Below, piece after piece: positions 1 through 8,791 of a stretch of DNA of 64,000 nt. The first letter of the stretch is position 1, and each line of letters begins with the position of its first letter. Origin of the DNA: Streptomyces cynarae (GTDB lineage: Bacteria > Actinomycetota > Actinomycetes > Streptomycetales > Streptomycetaceae). Below the pieces are notes generated by a model. It saw only the letters and a program-made list of their open reading frames with translations. It was not told the origin of the DNA and made no database searches. The DNA lies in the NCBI RefSeq assembly GCF_025642135.1, contig NZ_CP106793.1:2153001-2217000 (forward strand). Reading direction: 5' to 3'. Both the position numbers and the translations under genes were made by a program.

Positions 1-1
1 C

Positions 2-35
2 GGGCGCGCGGGTGTCAGGTCGGGACGGCGCGCCC
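2..35. terminator. possible hairpin downstream of ybdD
   Basis: GGGCGCGC at 2-9 pairs with GCGCGCCC at 28-35 around an 18-nt loop. It lies 24 nt past the ybdD stop on the minus strand. No T-run follows, which is common for actinobacterial terminators. The stem is short and GC-rich, so chance is possible. Confidence 0.3.
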
Positions 36-58
36 GCCCCGCGGTCCGTCGGCCGGTG

Positions 59-247
59 TCAGCAGCAGCGGCCCTGCGGGTGGGTCTCCCGGTGCAGTGT
101 GCGCAGCACCTCGTACTCGCGGCGGGTGGGCACCGGAGCGAGGGGGTGGTGGCGGCGGCGGCGCTCGCAGTAGCGGTCGTACTCCGCCTCCCCGGTCAGC
201 TCGCGCAGGTACCAGCGCACGGCTCCCGCCCACTGCCGGGCGTTCAT
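59..247 (-). CDS. ybdD: YbdD/YjiX family small protein (CstA partner)
   Basis: 62-aa protein of the YbdD/YjiX (DUF466) family, recognisable from the arrangement W(A)GAVRWYLRELTGE, then YDRY, then PTRREYEVLR, and a Cys pair at the C-terminus. Family members are encoded directly after CstA-type transporters and are thought to be needed for their activity. The ATG at 247 overlaps the cstA stop by 4 nt (ATGA), so translation is probably coupled. The longer open frame reaching 361 lies inside cstA and is rejected as an upstream extension. Length and context fit the family. Confidence 0.88.
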   Translation of the reverse strand: MNARQWAGAVRWYLRELTGEAEYDRYCERRRRHHPLAPVPTRREYEVLRTLHRETHPQGRCC

Positions 248-2397
248 GACCGGGCTCCCACCAGTGCGTCGGCGGCCTGCTCGGGCACGTCGAGGCGGGA
301 TTCCACGTACGGGGCCTCGGCGGTCGGCAGTGCCCCGGGAGAGCGGACGGCCCGCACGCACACCACCGCCGCGTTGACGATCACGACCGCGACGAGCAGC
401 AGGAACAGCGCGATCAGCACCCCGTCGACCGTCGAGTTGGTGACCACGGTGTGCATGTCGTGGGCGTTCTTGGCGGGCGGCAGGACCTGGCCGGCGTCGA
501 GGGCGTCGGCGTACTTGGTCCGCTGGGCGAAGAACCCGACGCGCGGGTCACCGGAGAAGATCTTCTGCCAGCTCGCGGTGAAGGTCACGGCGACCACCCA
601 GGCCAGCGGAATGCCGGTGACCCAGGCCCAGCGCAGCCGCCCGGACTTGATCAGGACGGTGGTGCAGACGGCGAGGGCGATGGCGGCGAGCAGCTGGTTG
701 GCGATGCCGAAGAGCGGGAAGAGCTGGTTGATCCCGCCCAGCGGGTCGGTGGCGCCGGTGTAGAGGAAGTAGCCCCAGGCGGCCACGACCAGACCGCTGC
801 ACAGCCAGATGCCCGGCTTCCAGGTGACCCGGCCGACGGGCTTCCACACGTTGCCGAGCATGTCCTGGAGCATGAAACGCCCCACGCGGGTACCTGCGTC
901 GACCGTCGTCAGGATGAACAACGCCTCGAACATGATCGCGAAGTGGTACCAGAAGGCCTTCATCGCGGTGCCGCCCAGGACCCCGGAGAAGATCTCCGAC
1001 ATGCCGACGGCGAGGGTCGGCGCCCCGCCCGAGCGGGCGATCAGCGTCTGCTCCTCGACGGCCTTGGCGGCCTGGGTCAGCTGGTCGGGGGTGATGGTGA
1101 AGCCGAGGCCCGCCACGGCGTGCGAGGCCGACTCGGCGGTCGCGCCGAGGAGGCCCGCGGGCGCGTTCATCGCGTAGTAGAGGCCCGGCTCCAGCGTCGC
1201 GGCGGCGATCAGGGCCATGATCGCGACGAACGACTCCATCAGCATGGCGCCGTAGCCGATCATGCGGACCTGGGACTCCTTCCGGATCAGCTTCGGGGTG
1301 GTCCCGGAGGAGACCAGCGCGTGGAAACCGGACAGCGCGCCGCAGGCGATGGTGATGAACAGGAACGGGAACAGGGACCCGGCGAAGACCGGGCCCGCGC
1401 CGGAGCTCGCGAACCTGCTGACCGCGTCCGCGTGCAGCACCGGCGTGGCGACCACGACGCCGACCGCGAGCAGCCCGATGGTGCCGATCTTCATGAAGGT
1501 GGACAGGTAGTCGCGCGGCGCGAGCAGCATCCACACCGGCAGCACCGAGGCGACGAAGCCGTAGCCGATCAGGCAGAAGACCAGGGTCGTCGGGCTCAGG
1601 GTGAAGGCACCGGCGAGGGAGGAGTTCTGGACCCAGCTGCCGCCGGCGATCGCCAGGAGCAGCAGCGCGACGCCGATGAGGCTGGTCTCCACGACCCGGC
1701 CGGGGCGGATGCGGTGCAGCCAGAAGCCCATGAGCAGGGCGATGGGGACGGTCATGGCGACGGAGAAGGTGCCCCACGGGGAGTGGGCGAGCGCGTTGAC
1801 CACGACCAGGGCCAGCACACCCAACAGGATGATCATGATGGCGAAGACCGCGATCAGGGCTGCGGCCCCGCCCGCCCGGCCGATCTCGTCACGGGCCATC
1901 TGCCCGAGCGACTTTCCGTCCCGCCGCATGGACAGGAACAGCACGACCATGTCCTGCACCGCCCCGGCGAAGATCACCCCGGCCACGATCCACAGGGTGC
2001 CGGGCAGGTATCCCATCTGCGCCGCGAGCACCGGACCGACCAGCGGCCCGGCGCCGGCGATCGCGGCGAAGTGGTGGCCGAGCAGCACCCGGCGGTCCGT
2101 CGGGTGGAAGTCGACGCCGTCCTCCAGCCGTTCGGCGGGGGTGGCCCGGCGGTCGTCCGGTCGCAGTACGCGGCGGGCGATGAAGCGGGAGTAGAAGCGG
2201 TAGGCGATGGCGTACGAGCCGAGCGCGGCCACCACCAGCCAGACCGCGGAGATCTTCTCCCCGCGGGCGAGCGCGAGGACGCCCCAGGCGACGGCACCGA
2301 GCAGTGAGACGGCGGTCCAGACGAGAACCGCCCGGGGGGATGTACGTGATTTCTCGGGCGCCCGGAGTCCGGATTCGGCCAGGGGTGATGCGGGCAT
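244..2397 (-). CDS. cstA: CstA family carbon starvation / pyruvate transporter
   Basis: 717-aa polytopic membrane protein of the CstA family, whose characterised members take up pyruvate or peptides during carbon starvation. The family hallmark GHHFAAIAGAGPLVGPVLAA lies at about residues 106-125. A short cytoplasmic N-terminus (to about residue 24) precedes many hydrophobic helices. The ATG at 2397 has GAGGAG just upstream. The gene is followed by ybdD with a 4-nt overlap, the standard pair. It is divergent from the SSS symporter at 2626, and the 228-bp gap between them must hold both promoters. The transported substrate cannot be read from sequence; pyruvate is the best guess. Confidence 0.93.
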   Translation of the reverse strand: MPASPLAESGLRAPEKSRTSPRAVLVWTAVSLLGAVAWGVLALARGEKISAVWLVVAALGSYAIAYRFYSRFIARRVLRPDDRRATPAERLEDGVDFHPTDRRVLLGHHFAAIAGAGPLVGPVLAAQMGYLPGTLWIVAGVIFAGAVQDMVVLFLSMRRDGKSLGQMARDEIGRAGGAAALIAVFAIMIILLGVLALVVVNALAHSPWGTFSVAMTVPIALLMGFWLHRIRPGRVVETSLIGVALLLLAIAGGSWVQNSSLAGAFTLSPTTLVFCLIGYGFVASVLPVWMLLAPRDYLSTFMKIGTIGLLAVGVVVATPVLHADAVSRFASSGAGPVFAGSLFPFLFITIACGALSGFHALVSSGTTPKLIRKESQVRMIGYGAMLMESFVAIMALIAAATLEPGLYYAMNAPAGLLGATAESASHAVAGLGFTITPDQLTQAAKAVEEQTLIARSGGAPTLAVGMSEIFSGVLGGTAMKAFWYHFAIMFEALFILTTVDAGTRVGRFMLQDMLGNVWKPVGRVTWKPGIWLCSGLVVAAWGYFLYTGATDPLGGINQLFPLFGIANQLLAAIALAVCTTVLIKSGRLRWAWVTGIPLAWVVAVTFTASWQKIFSGDPRVGFFAQRTKYADALDAGQVLPPAKNAHDMHTVVTNSTVDGVLIALFLLLVAVVIVNAAVVCVRAVRSPGALPTAEAPYVESRLDVPEQAADALVGARS

Positions 2398-2625
2398 GGC
2401 GGCTCCTCACCTCGAGGGTGGTGTGAGAATTCGTGACACTCGTGACAGGACGTGCGCGGTGCGCGCGGCTCTCCCGCTCGCTGTCGGTTCGTGCAAGAGT
2501 TGCCCACCCGCCGGAGACGGTTGACAGCGAATGTCCGGAAGATTTCCTCTCGGTTCCCTGTCCTCCGAACCGGCCGTCCGCGCAACTCTCCTGCGAGGGC
2601 ACAGGCACACCAAGGACGGTGACCC

Positions 2626-4188
2626 ATGGCCGACGGCGCCATGACCGCGACGTTCCTCGCCGTGATCGGCGGAGCGTCCCTGCTCGCCGTCACCGCGCGC
2701 CGTCTGCGGCCGAACGACCGGCTGCCCTCCCTGGAGGGCTGGGCCCTGGCCGACCGGAGCCTTGGCCCCGTGTGGACCTGGATGCTGCTCGGCGGCACGA
2801 TCTACACCGCGTACACCTTCACCGCCGTGCCCGGACTGGCGTACGGCAACGGCGCGCCCGCCTTCTTCGCGGTGCCGTACACGGTGATCGTCTGTCCGCT
2901 CGCCTTCGTCCTGCTGAGCCGCCTGTGGACCGTGGCCCGCCGGCACGGCTACATCACCGCAGCCGACTTCGTGCGCGGCCGGTACGGCTCGCCGCCGCTG
3001 GCCCTGGTGGTGGCGCTGACCGGGATCCTGGCGACGATGCCGTACCTCGCGCTGCAACTGCTCGGCATACGGGCCGTGCTGACGGCCGGGGGCGTGTATC
3101 CGCGGGGCGCCACGGGCGACCTGGTGATGGTGGCGCTCTTCGCGGGGCTCGCCGTGGCGACCTACCGGCACGGGCTGCGGGCGCCCACCGTGATCGCCGC
3201 ACTGAAGGCGGTGGCCGTGTTCGTCTCGCTCACCGCCGTCACCTGGCTCGTCCTCGACCGGCTCGGCGGTCCCGGCCCGGTCTTCGACGGCGCGGCCCGG
3301 CGCCTCAGCGGCACGGACACGGCGCACTCCGCGCTGTTGCTCACCCCTGCCCAGCAGCCCGCCTACGCCACCCTCGCCCTGGGCTCCGCGCTGGCCCTGT
3401 TGATGTACCCGCACGTGCTCACCGCCGGTTTCGCCGCCGACGGCCCGCGCACCCTGCGCAAGACCGCGGTGGCGCTGCCCGCCTGGACGGGGCTGCTCGC
3501 GCTCTTCGGTTTCCTCGGCATCGCGGCCCTCGCGGCCGGGGTGCGGGCGCCGGCGGGCGGTGCCGAGGCGGCCGTGCCGATGCTGGTGGACCGGCTGATG
3601 CCGGGGCCGCTGGCCGGACTGGTGTTCGGCGCGATCACGGTGGGCGCACTGGTCCCCGCCTCGGTGATGTCGATCGCGGCCGCCACGAGTTTCGTACGCA
3701 ACGTGTACGTCGAGTACGTGCATCCGACGGCCACGCCCAAGCGGCAGGTGCGCATCGCGCGGGCGGTGTCGCTCACCGCGAAGGTGGGCGCGGTGGCGTT
3801 CGTGTTCGGGCTGCGCGACCAGGACGCCGTCAACCTCCAACTGCTGGGCGGGGTGTGGATCCTGCAGATCTTCCCCGCGGTGGCCGTGGGCCTGTTCACC
3901 GGACGGCTGCACCCCCGGGCGCTGCTCGCCGGGTGGGGCGCGGGCATGGTGGCCGGCACCTTCCTGGTGGTGCGGGAGGGGTTCTCCTCGATCGTGCCCT
4001 TCGCCACCGGCCGACCGCCGCTGGAGATCTACGCGGGGCTCGCCGCCCTGCTCCTCAACCTGATCGTCGCCGTGGTGGGGACCGCGGCCCTCGAACGCCT
4101 CGGCGTCCCGCGCGGCGCCGACGCGACCGACCTGCCGTCGCGCCTGACCGTCAGACGGCGCCCCGAGACGGGAGCGAACAACCCGTGA
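2626..4188 (+). CDS. sodium:solute symporter family (SSS) permease
   Basis: 520-aa integral membrane protein of the sodium:solute symporter superfamily. Seen: repeated hydrophobic helices, an early segment typical of SSS helix 2 (YTAYTFTAVPGLAYGNGAPA, about residues 64-83), and a Gly/Ala-rich core through about residue 450. Monocarboxylate permeases (acetate, pyruvate, propionate) are the commonest actinobacterial relatives, but no substrate residue can be assigned. Its stop overlaps the GTG of the sigma-factor gene, so the symporter leads a tightly coupled unit with sigma factor, membrane protein and GH15 enzyme. The divergent neighbour is cstA, another carbon-uptake gene. Confidence 0.85.
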   Translation: MADGAMTATFLAVIGGASLLAVTARRLRPNDRLPSLEGWALADRSLGPVWTWMLLGGTIYTAYTFTAVPGLAYGNGAPAFFAVPYTVIVCPLAFVLLSRLWTVARRHGYITAADFVRGRYGSPPLALVVALTGILATMPYLALQLLGIRAVLTAGGVYPRGATGDLVMVALFAGLAVATYRHGLRAPTVIAALKAVAVFVSLTAVTWLVLDRLGGPGPVFDGAARRLSGTDTAHSALLLTPAQQPAYATLALGSALALLMYPHVLTAGFAADGPRTLRKTAVALPAWTGLLALFGFLGIAALAAGVRAPAGGAEAAVPMLVDRLMPGPLAGLVFGAITVGALVPASVMSIAAATSFVRNVYVEYVHPTATPKRQVRIARAVSLTAKVGAVAFVFGLRDQDAVNLQLLGGVWILQIFPAVAVGLFTGRLHPRALLAGWGAGMVAGTFLVVREGFSSIVPFATGRPPLEIYAGLAALLLNLIVAVVGTAALERLGVPRGADATDLPSRLTVRRRPETGANNP

Positions 4189-4772
4189 GACGCAGACAGC
4201 ACACCCCCGTCACGCTGGCCCCCGCGCCACAGCCCGCCGGGCCGCCCGAGGCCCTCGCCCCCGCGGTGAGCGACCCGGCGGAGCTGGAGCGCGAGGCCGG
4301 TGTGGCCCGCCTGTTCGAGCGGCACTACGCCTCGATGCTGCGCCTGGCGGTGCTGCTGGGCGCCGACGACCCGGAGAACGTGGTGGCCGAGGCCTACTAC
4401 CAGATCTACCGGAAGTGGCGGCGTCTGAAGGACACCGAGGCGGCGGAGGCGTACCTGCGCTCCACCGTCTGCAATCTGACGCGGATGCGCATACGCCACC
4501 TCCAAGTGGCCCGCAAGCACGAGGAGAAGCCCACGGAGGAGGTCGTCGCCTCCGCCGAGAGCACCGCGCTCCTCCACGACGACCAGCGGGTGCTGATCCG
4601 CGCCCTCCAGCAGCTGCCCGCCCGGCAACGGGAGGCGCTCGTGCTGCGGCACTGGCTCGGACTGAAGGAGCAGGAGATCGCCGCGGCGATGGGGATCTCC
4701 TGCGGATCGGTCAAGACCCACACGGCGCGCGGCATCGCCGCCCTGACCCAGGCGATGGAGGCCCGGCGATGA
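4185..4772 (+). CDS. RNA polymerase sigma-70 family factor (ECF/SigE-like)
   Basis: 195-aa sigma factor with only regions 2 and 4. Region 2 lies at about residues 42-110 (LFERHYASMLRLAVLLGADD). Region 4 at about residues 140-192 has the HTH LKEQEIAAAMGISCGSVKTH. The GTG at 4185 overlaps the symporter stop (GTGA) and has GGGAGCGA upstream. The stop overlaps the next ATG (ATGA). A Pro/Ala-rich N-terminus of about 30 residues precedes region 2. No zinc-type anti-sigma gene follows; the membrane protein at 4769 is the obvious candidate partner. Regulon unknown, although coupling to a permease and a hydrolase suggests sugar or carbon status. Confidence 0.86.
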   Translation: MRRRQHTPVTLAPAPQPAGPPEALAPAVSDPAELEREAGVARLFERHYASMLRLAVLLGADDPENVVAEAYYQIYRKWRRLKDTEAAEAYLRSTVCNLTRMRIRHLQVARKHEEKPTEEVVASAESTALLHDDQRVLIRALQQLPARQREALVLRHWLGLKEQEIAAAMGISCGSVKTHTARGIAALTQAMEARR

Positions 4773-5101
4773 CGCATCGAGATGCGACTCCGTCGCGTGG
4801 CACCGGTCCGGACCGTACGGAGCGGGAGCTGCGCGAGGCCCTCGCCGCGCTGGCGGACGGGGTGCACGCCGCCCCCGACGCCTACCGGACGGCGCGCGGC
4901 ACGTGGCTGCGCCGCGAGCGCCGACGCCGGCTCGTCCTCACCGTGCTGGTCGCGGTCGTCTTCACCCTGGCCACGCTGATCGGCCTGTGGGTCCTCAACC
5001 AGACCCCGTCGCACCCGGGGGTGATCTTCTCCGGCGCGGGTGCCACGAGCACGGGCAGCGCCACACACCACGCGGCGTCACTCCCCCGGCCCACCCCCTG
5101 A
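4769..5101 (+). CDS. small single-pass membrane protein, possible sigma-factor partner
   Basis: 110-aa protein. A charged N-terminal half (about residues 1-55) contains an amphipathic Arg/Glu-rich helix and ends in RRERRRR. One transmembrane segment follows (LVLTVLVAVVFTLATLIGLW, about residues 58-77), then a short Ser/Thr/Pro/His-rich external tail. The basic stretch before the helix predicts an inward N-terminus. The ATG overlaps the sigma-factor stop by 4 nt. Size, topology and coupling resemble membrane anti-sigma factors, but no zinc-binding HxxxCxxC motif is present, so that role is inference. The next gene starts immediately after its TGA. Confidence 0.72.
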   Translation: MTHRDATPSRGTGPDRTERELREALAALADGVHAAPDAYRTARGTWLRRERRRRLVLTVLVAVVFTLATLIGLWVLNQTPSHPGVIFSGAGATSTGSATHHAASLPRPTP

Positions 5102-6919
5102 TTGCCCCGTCGGCCCATCGGGAACCCGCTTCCCGTGCATCCGCGGATCGAGGACTACGCACTCATCGGCGACGAACAGACCGCCGCCCTGGTCGGCCGG
5201 GACGGGTCCATCGACTGGCTGTGCCTGCCCCGCTTCGACTCGCCCGCCTGCTTCGCCAAGCTGCTCGGCACCGAGGAGCACGGCCACTGGAGGATCGCGC
5301 CCAGGGGCGCCCGCCTGTGCACGCGCCGGGCCTACCGCCCCGACACCCTCGTCCTCGACTCCGACTGGGACACCCCGGACGGCACGGTCCGCGTCACCGA
5401 CTTCATGCCCCAGCGCGACCGCGCCCCCGACGTCGTACGCGTCATCGAGGGCCTGGCCGGCCGGGTCACCGTGCACGGTGAGCTCCGGCTGCGTTTCGAC
5501 TACGGCTCGATCGTGCCGTGGATGCGGCGGAGCGACGGTCACCGGGTGGCCGTGGCAGGACCGGACTCGGTGTGGTTGCGCAGTGAGCCCCCCGTGCGCA
5601 TCTGGGGCGAGGACTTCGCCACCCACTCCGAGTTCACGGTGGGCAAGGGGGACAGGGTCGCCTTCGTCCTGACCTGGCATCCCTCGCACGAGCCCCGCCC
5701 CGCCCTCGTCGACCCGTTCGAGGCGCTGGACAGCAGTGTCGAGGACTGGCGCGCGTGGGCGGCGCGGTGCCGTTACCGCGGCCCGCACCGGGAGGTGGTG
5801 GTCCGCTCCCTGATCACCCTGAAGGCGCTCACCTACGCGCCCACCGGCGGTATCGTCGCGGCCCCCACGACCTCCCTGCCGGAGTCCCTGGGCGGCGTAC
5901 GCAACTGGGACTACCGCTACAGCTGGCTGCGCGACTCCACACTCACCCTCCAGGCCCTGCTGGCGGCCGGCTACCACGAGGAGGCCGAGGCCTGGCGCGA
6001 CTGGCTGCTGCGCGCGGTCGCCGGCAAGCCGGCGGACCTGCAGATCATGTACGGCATCTCGGGCGAGCGACGGCTGCCCGAGTACGAGCTGCCCTGGCTG
6101 CCCGGTTTCCACGGCTCGGCGCCGGTCCGGGTCGGCAACGACGCGGTGAAGCAGTTCCAGCTGGACGTGTACGGCGAGGTCATCGACTCCCTGTCGGTGG
6201 CCCGCAGCGCGGGACTGCCGGTGCGGCCGCACATGTGGCGGGTGCAGTGCGCGCTGCTGGAGTTCCTGCGGACGGCCTGGCGGCAACCGGACGCGGGGCT
6301 GTGGGAGGTGCGCGGGCGGCGCCGCCACTTCGTGTACTCGAAGGTGATGGCGTGGGTGGCCGCCGACCGCGCCGTCCGCACCCTGGAGGAGCATCCGCAC
6401 CTCGACGGCGACCTCGACGGCTGGCGGGCCATGCGGGAGGAGGTGCACCGGGAGGTGTGCGAGCGGGGCTACGACCCCGACCGCAACACGTTCACCCAGT
6501 ACTACGGCTCACGGGCGCTCGACGCCTCGCTGCTGCAGATCCCGCTCGTCGGCTTCCTGCCGCCGGACGACCCGCGGGTGACCGGAACGATCGACGCCGT
6601 GCGCGCGGAGCTGTCCTGCGACGGTCTCCTGCTCAGGTACGACCTGGGGCACACGGACGTGGACCCGCTGCCGGGCGAGGAGGGCGCGTTCCTCGCGTGC
6701 TCGTTCTGGCTCGCGGACGCCCTGCACCTCACCGGCCGCACGGACGAGGCCCGGGAGTTGTTCGAACGGCTGGTCGGGCTGTGCAACGACGTCGGTCTGC
6801 TCGCCGAGGAGTACGACCCGGTGACCGGCCGGCAGCTCGGCAACTTCCCGCAGGCGTTCAGCCATCTCGGCCTGGTGGGGACCGCCCTCGCCCTGGACGG
6901 GGGCGAGAAGGCAGGATAG
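5102..6919 (+). CDS. glycoside hydrolase family 15 protein (glucoamylase/trehalase-like)
   Basis: 605-aa (alpha/alpha)6-barrel enzyme of the GH15 type. Seen: the N-terminal motif IEDYALIGD followed by GRDGSIDWLCLPRFDSPACF (about residues 33-52); GGVRNWDYRYSWLRDSTLTL near residues 263-282; and the C-terminal signature GNFPQAFSHLGL near residue 585. Bacterial relatives include trehalases, glucoamylases and glucodextranases; mycobacterial proteins of this architecture hydrolyse trehalose. No signal peptide is seen, so a cytoplasmic role is likely. The TTG at 5102 directly abuts the preceding stop; a GTG at 5135 is an alternative start only 11 codons in. Last gene of the symporter-sigma-membrane protein run; the SDR follows 5 nt later. 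Confidence 0.85.
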   Translation: MPRRPIGNPLPVHPRIEDYALIGDEQTAALVGRDGSIDWLCLPRFDSPACFAKLLGTEEHGHWRIAPRGARLCTRRAYRPDTLVLDSDWDTPDGTVRVTDFMPQRDRAPDVVRVIEGLAGRVTVHGELRLRFDYGSIVPWMRRSDGHRVAVAGPDSVWLRSEPPVRIWGEDFATHSEFTVGKGDRVAFVLTWHPSHEPRPALVDPFEALDSSVEDWRAWAARCRYRGPHREVVVRSLITLKALTYAPTGGIVAAPTTSLPESLGGVRNWDYRYSWLRDSTLTLQALLAAGYHEEAEAWRDWLLRAVAGKPADLQIMYGISGERRLPEYELPWLPGFHGSAPVRVGNDAVKQFQLDVYGEVIDSLSVARSAGLPVRPHMWRVQCALLEFLRTAWRQPDAGLWEVRGRRRHFVYSKVMAWVAADRAVRTLEEHPHLDGDLDGWRAMREEVHREVCERGYDPDRNTFTQYYGSRALDASLLQIPLVGFLPPDDPRVTGTIDAVRAELSCDGLLLRYDLGHTDVDPLPGEEGAFLACSFWLADALHLTGRTDEARELFERLVGLCNDVGLLAEEYDPVTGRQLGNFPQAFSHLGLVGTALALDGGEKAG

Positions 6920-6924
6920 GGGCC

Positions 6925-7680
6925 ATGGATCTTGGACTGAAGGACCGGGTGTACGTCGTCACCGGGGCGACCCGCGGGCTGGGCAACGCGGCCGCGCGGG
7001 AACTCGTCGCAGACGGGGCGAAGGTGGTGATCACCGGCCGCGACGGGAAGCGGGCCGAGGCGGCGGCGGCGGAGCTGGGCGCGAACGCCGTGGGCGTGTC
7101 CGCCGACAACTCCGACCCGCAGGCGGCGGCCCGGCTGATCGCGACGGCCCGTGAGCACTTCGGCGGCTTCGACGGCATCCTCATCAGCGTCGGCGGGCCG
7201 CCGGCCGGAGGGGTCGCCGACAACACGGACGAGCAGTGGACCGCGGCGTTCGAGTCGGTCTTCCTGGGCGCGGTGCGGCTGGCCCGCGGGGCCGCCGCGG
7301 AGCTGACCGAGGGCGGCGTCATCGGGTTCGTGCTGTCCGGTTCCGTGTACGAGCCGATCCCGGGGCTGACCATCTCCAACGGGCTGCGCCCCGGGCTCGC
7401 GGGCTTCGCCAAGTCCATCGCGGACGAGCTGGGCCCGCGCGGCATCCGGGTCGTCGGCCTGCTCCCGGCCCGCATCGACACCGACCGGGTGCGCGAGCTG
7501 GACGCCCTGTCCCCCGACCCGGAGGCGGCCCGCGCGGCCAACGAGTCCCGCATCCCGCTGCGCCGCTACGGCACCCCGGACGAGTTCGGCCGCACGGCCG
7601 CGTTCCTGCTGTCCCCGGCGGCGTCGTACCTGACCGGCATCATGCTCCCGGTGGACGGCGGGGCGCTCCACGGCTTCTGA
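6925..7680 (+). CDS. SDR family oxidoreductase lacking the canonical Tyr/Lys
   Basis: 251-aa Rossmann-fold short-chain dehydrogenase/reductase. The dinucleotide motif VTGATRGLG is at residues 11-19, the segment ISVGGPPAGG replaces the usual NNAG, and the C-terminus YLTGIMLPVDGGALHGF is typical of the family. The active site is unusual. Counting from Ser138 (LSGS), the positions of the catalytic Tyr (+13) and Lys (+17) are Ser151 and Arg155 (SNGLR). The substrate is unknown and the chemistry may differ from standard dehydrogenation. The start follows the GH15 stop by 5 nt with GGGGCC upstream, so co-transcription is possible. Convergent with the enoyl-CoA hydratase gene. Confidence 0.88.
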   Translation: MDLGLKDRVYVVTGATRGLGNAAARELVADGAKVVITGRDGKRAEAAAAELGANAVGVSADNSDPQAAARLIATAREHFGGFDGILISVGGPPAGGVADNTDEQWTAAFESVFLGAVRLARGAAAELTEGGVIGFVLSGSVYEPIPGLTISNGLRPGLAGFAKSIADELGPRGIRVVGLLPARIDTDRVRELDALSPDPEAARAANESRIPLRRYGTPDEFGRTAAFLLSPAASYLTGIMLPVDGGALHGF

Positions 7681-7831
7681 GCAGGGCCGACCCACGGCGC
7701 TCGGGCGCCGGCGCCGGAGGCCACGCAGCCGTCCACGGGCCTCGGGCCGCCCCGGACCCCGCGCGCAGCCGACCGACGGCGCCCTGGTCGATGCCGAACG
7801 CGCCGCAGGCGTATCCGGGCAGGCCGAGTCG

Positions 7832-7856
7832 CCAGGCCCGCGCGTCGCGGGCCTGG
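7832..7856. terminator. strong hairpin between SDR and enoyl-CoA hydratase
   Basis: CCAGGCCCGCG at 7832-7842 pairs perfectly with CGCGGGCCTGG at 7846-7856 around the triloop CGT. It lies 12 nt past the stop of the minus-strand hydratase gene and 150 nt past the plus-strand SDR stop, so it can serve both. No U-run. A weaker stem CGGCGC/GCGCCG is at 7695-7710. Confidence 0.6.
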
Positions 7857-7868
7857 TTCGAGGCACGT

Positions 7869-8660
7869 CTATTCGCCGACGCCCGCAAGATCCCGCAGCC
7901 GCCGGGCCTGGGCGGCTCGTTCCGCCGCGCGCTGGGCCTCGTAGGTCCGCTCCTGCGCGCCGCGCAGCAGCGCCTTGGTCTCGATCACGGCGTCGCGGGG
8001 CGCCGCGAGCAGGGCGGTCGCCAGGTCCCGTACCGTCTCGTCGAGCTGGTCGTGCGACACGGCGATGTTCGCGAGTCCGGTGGTCACTGCTTCCTCGGCC
8101 CCGACGAAGCGGCCCGTCGCGCAGATCTCCAGCGCGCGGGCATAGCCGACCAGGCCCACCAGCGGATGCGTGCCGGTGAGGTCCGGTACCAGGCCCAGGC
8201 TCGTCTCGCGCATGGCGAACTGCACGTCGTCGGCGACGACGCGCAGGTCACAAGCGAGGGCGAGCTGGAACCCCGCTCCGATCGCATGTCCCTGGACAGC
8301 GGCGATCGACACGATGTCGCTCTGCCGCCACCAGGTGAACGCCTCCTGGTACCCGGCGATGGTGGCGTCCAGCTCCGCGTCGCCGCTGCGCGCGAGGTCG
8401 ATGAAGGTCGGTTCGCCCTCGATCCCCTCGGGCGTGAACATCTGACGGTCCAGCCCGGCCGAGAACGACTGACCCTCGGCACGCAGCACGACCACGCGGA
8501 CCGAACCGGGCAGCGCCCGCCCGGCCTCCGTCAGCGCCCGCCACAGAGCGGGGCTCTGCGCGTTGCGCTTGGCCGGGTTGGTCAGCGTCACCGTGGCGAT
8601 CGCCTCGTCGACGGTGAGCCGTACGCCGTCCTTGTCGAGTACCGGGTCGAGCGAAGCCAT
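7869..8660 (-). CDS. enoyl-CoA hydratase/isomerase (crotonase) family protein
   Basis: 263-aa crotonase-fold protein acting on acyl-CoA thioesters. The first oxyanion-hole segment is SFSAGLDRQMF (about residues 65-75) and the second is GHAIGAGFQLALACDLR (about residues 121-137). The two positions that carry catalytic acids in hydratases are Glu in RETSLG and Asp in VPDLTG. This Glu/Asp pair occurs in several crotonase branches, so hydratase and isomerase activity cannot be told apart. The ATG at 8660 has GGAGG about 6 nt upstream; the longer frame to 8768 lacks a ribosome site. It appears to be a single-gene unit. The exact CoA substrate is not predictable. Confidence 0.88.
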   Translation of the reverse strand: MASLDPVLDKDGVRLTVDEAIATVTLTNPAKRNAQSPALWRALTEAGRALPGSVRVVVLRAEGQSFSAGLDRQMFTPEGIEGEPTFIDLARSGDAELDATIAGYQEAFTWWRQSDIVSIAAVQGHAIGAGFQLALACDLRVVADDVQFAMRETSLGLVPDLTGTHPLVGLVGYARALEICATGRFVGAEEAVTTGLANIAVSHDQLDETVRDLATALLAAPRDAVIETKALLRGAQERTYEAQRAAERAAQARRLRDLAGVGE

Positions 8661-8791
8661 GGGGCGCCTCCGATGGGTGCGGTCAGCAGCGGATGCCGTG
8701 GCACGGCATCCTAAGTGACTGCACAGTAACCACCCGATCGGTCGCCTGACCGACCGGGTGGCCACCACCGAAGCCGATGGGCCGCCCGGCG

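Noticed and set aside
59..361. 100-residue version of YbdD starting at 361
   Set aside because: The extra 38 residues are Arg/Gly/Pro-rich and lie within cstA; the ATGA overlap at 244-247 gives the natural start.
451..2307. 618-residue open frame antisense to cstA
   Set aside because: Composition is Asp/Gly/Arg/Gln-rich with no hydrophobic core or family motif. It mirrors GC-biased codons of cstA, a clear shadow frame. Other long antisense frames in the window were dropped for the same reason.
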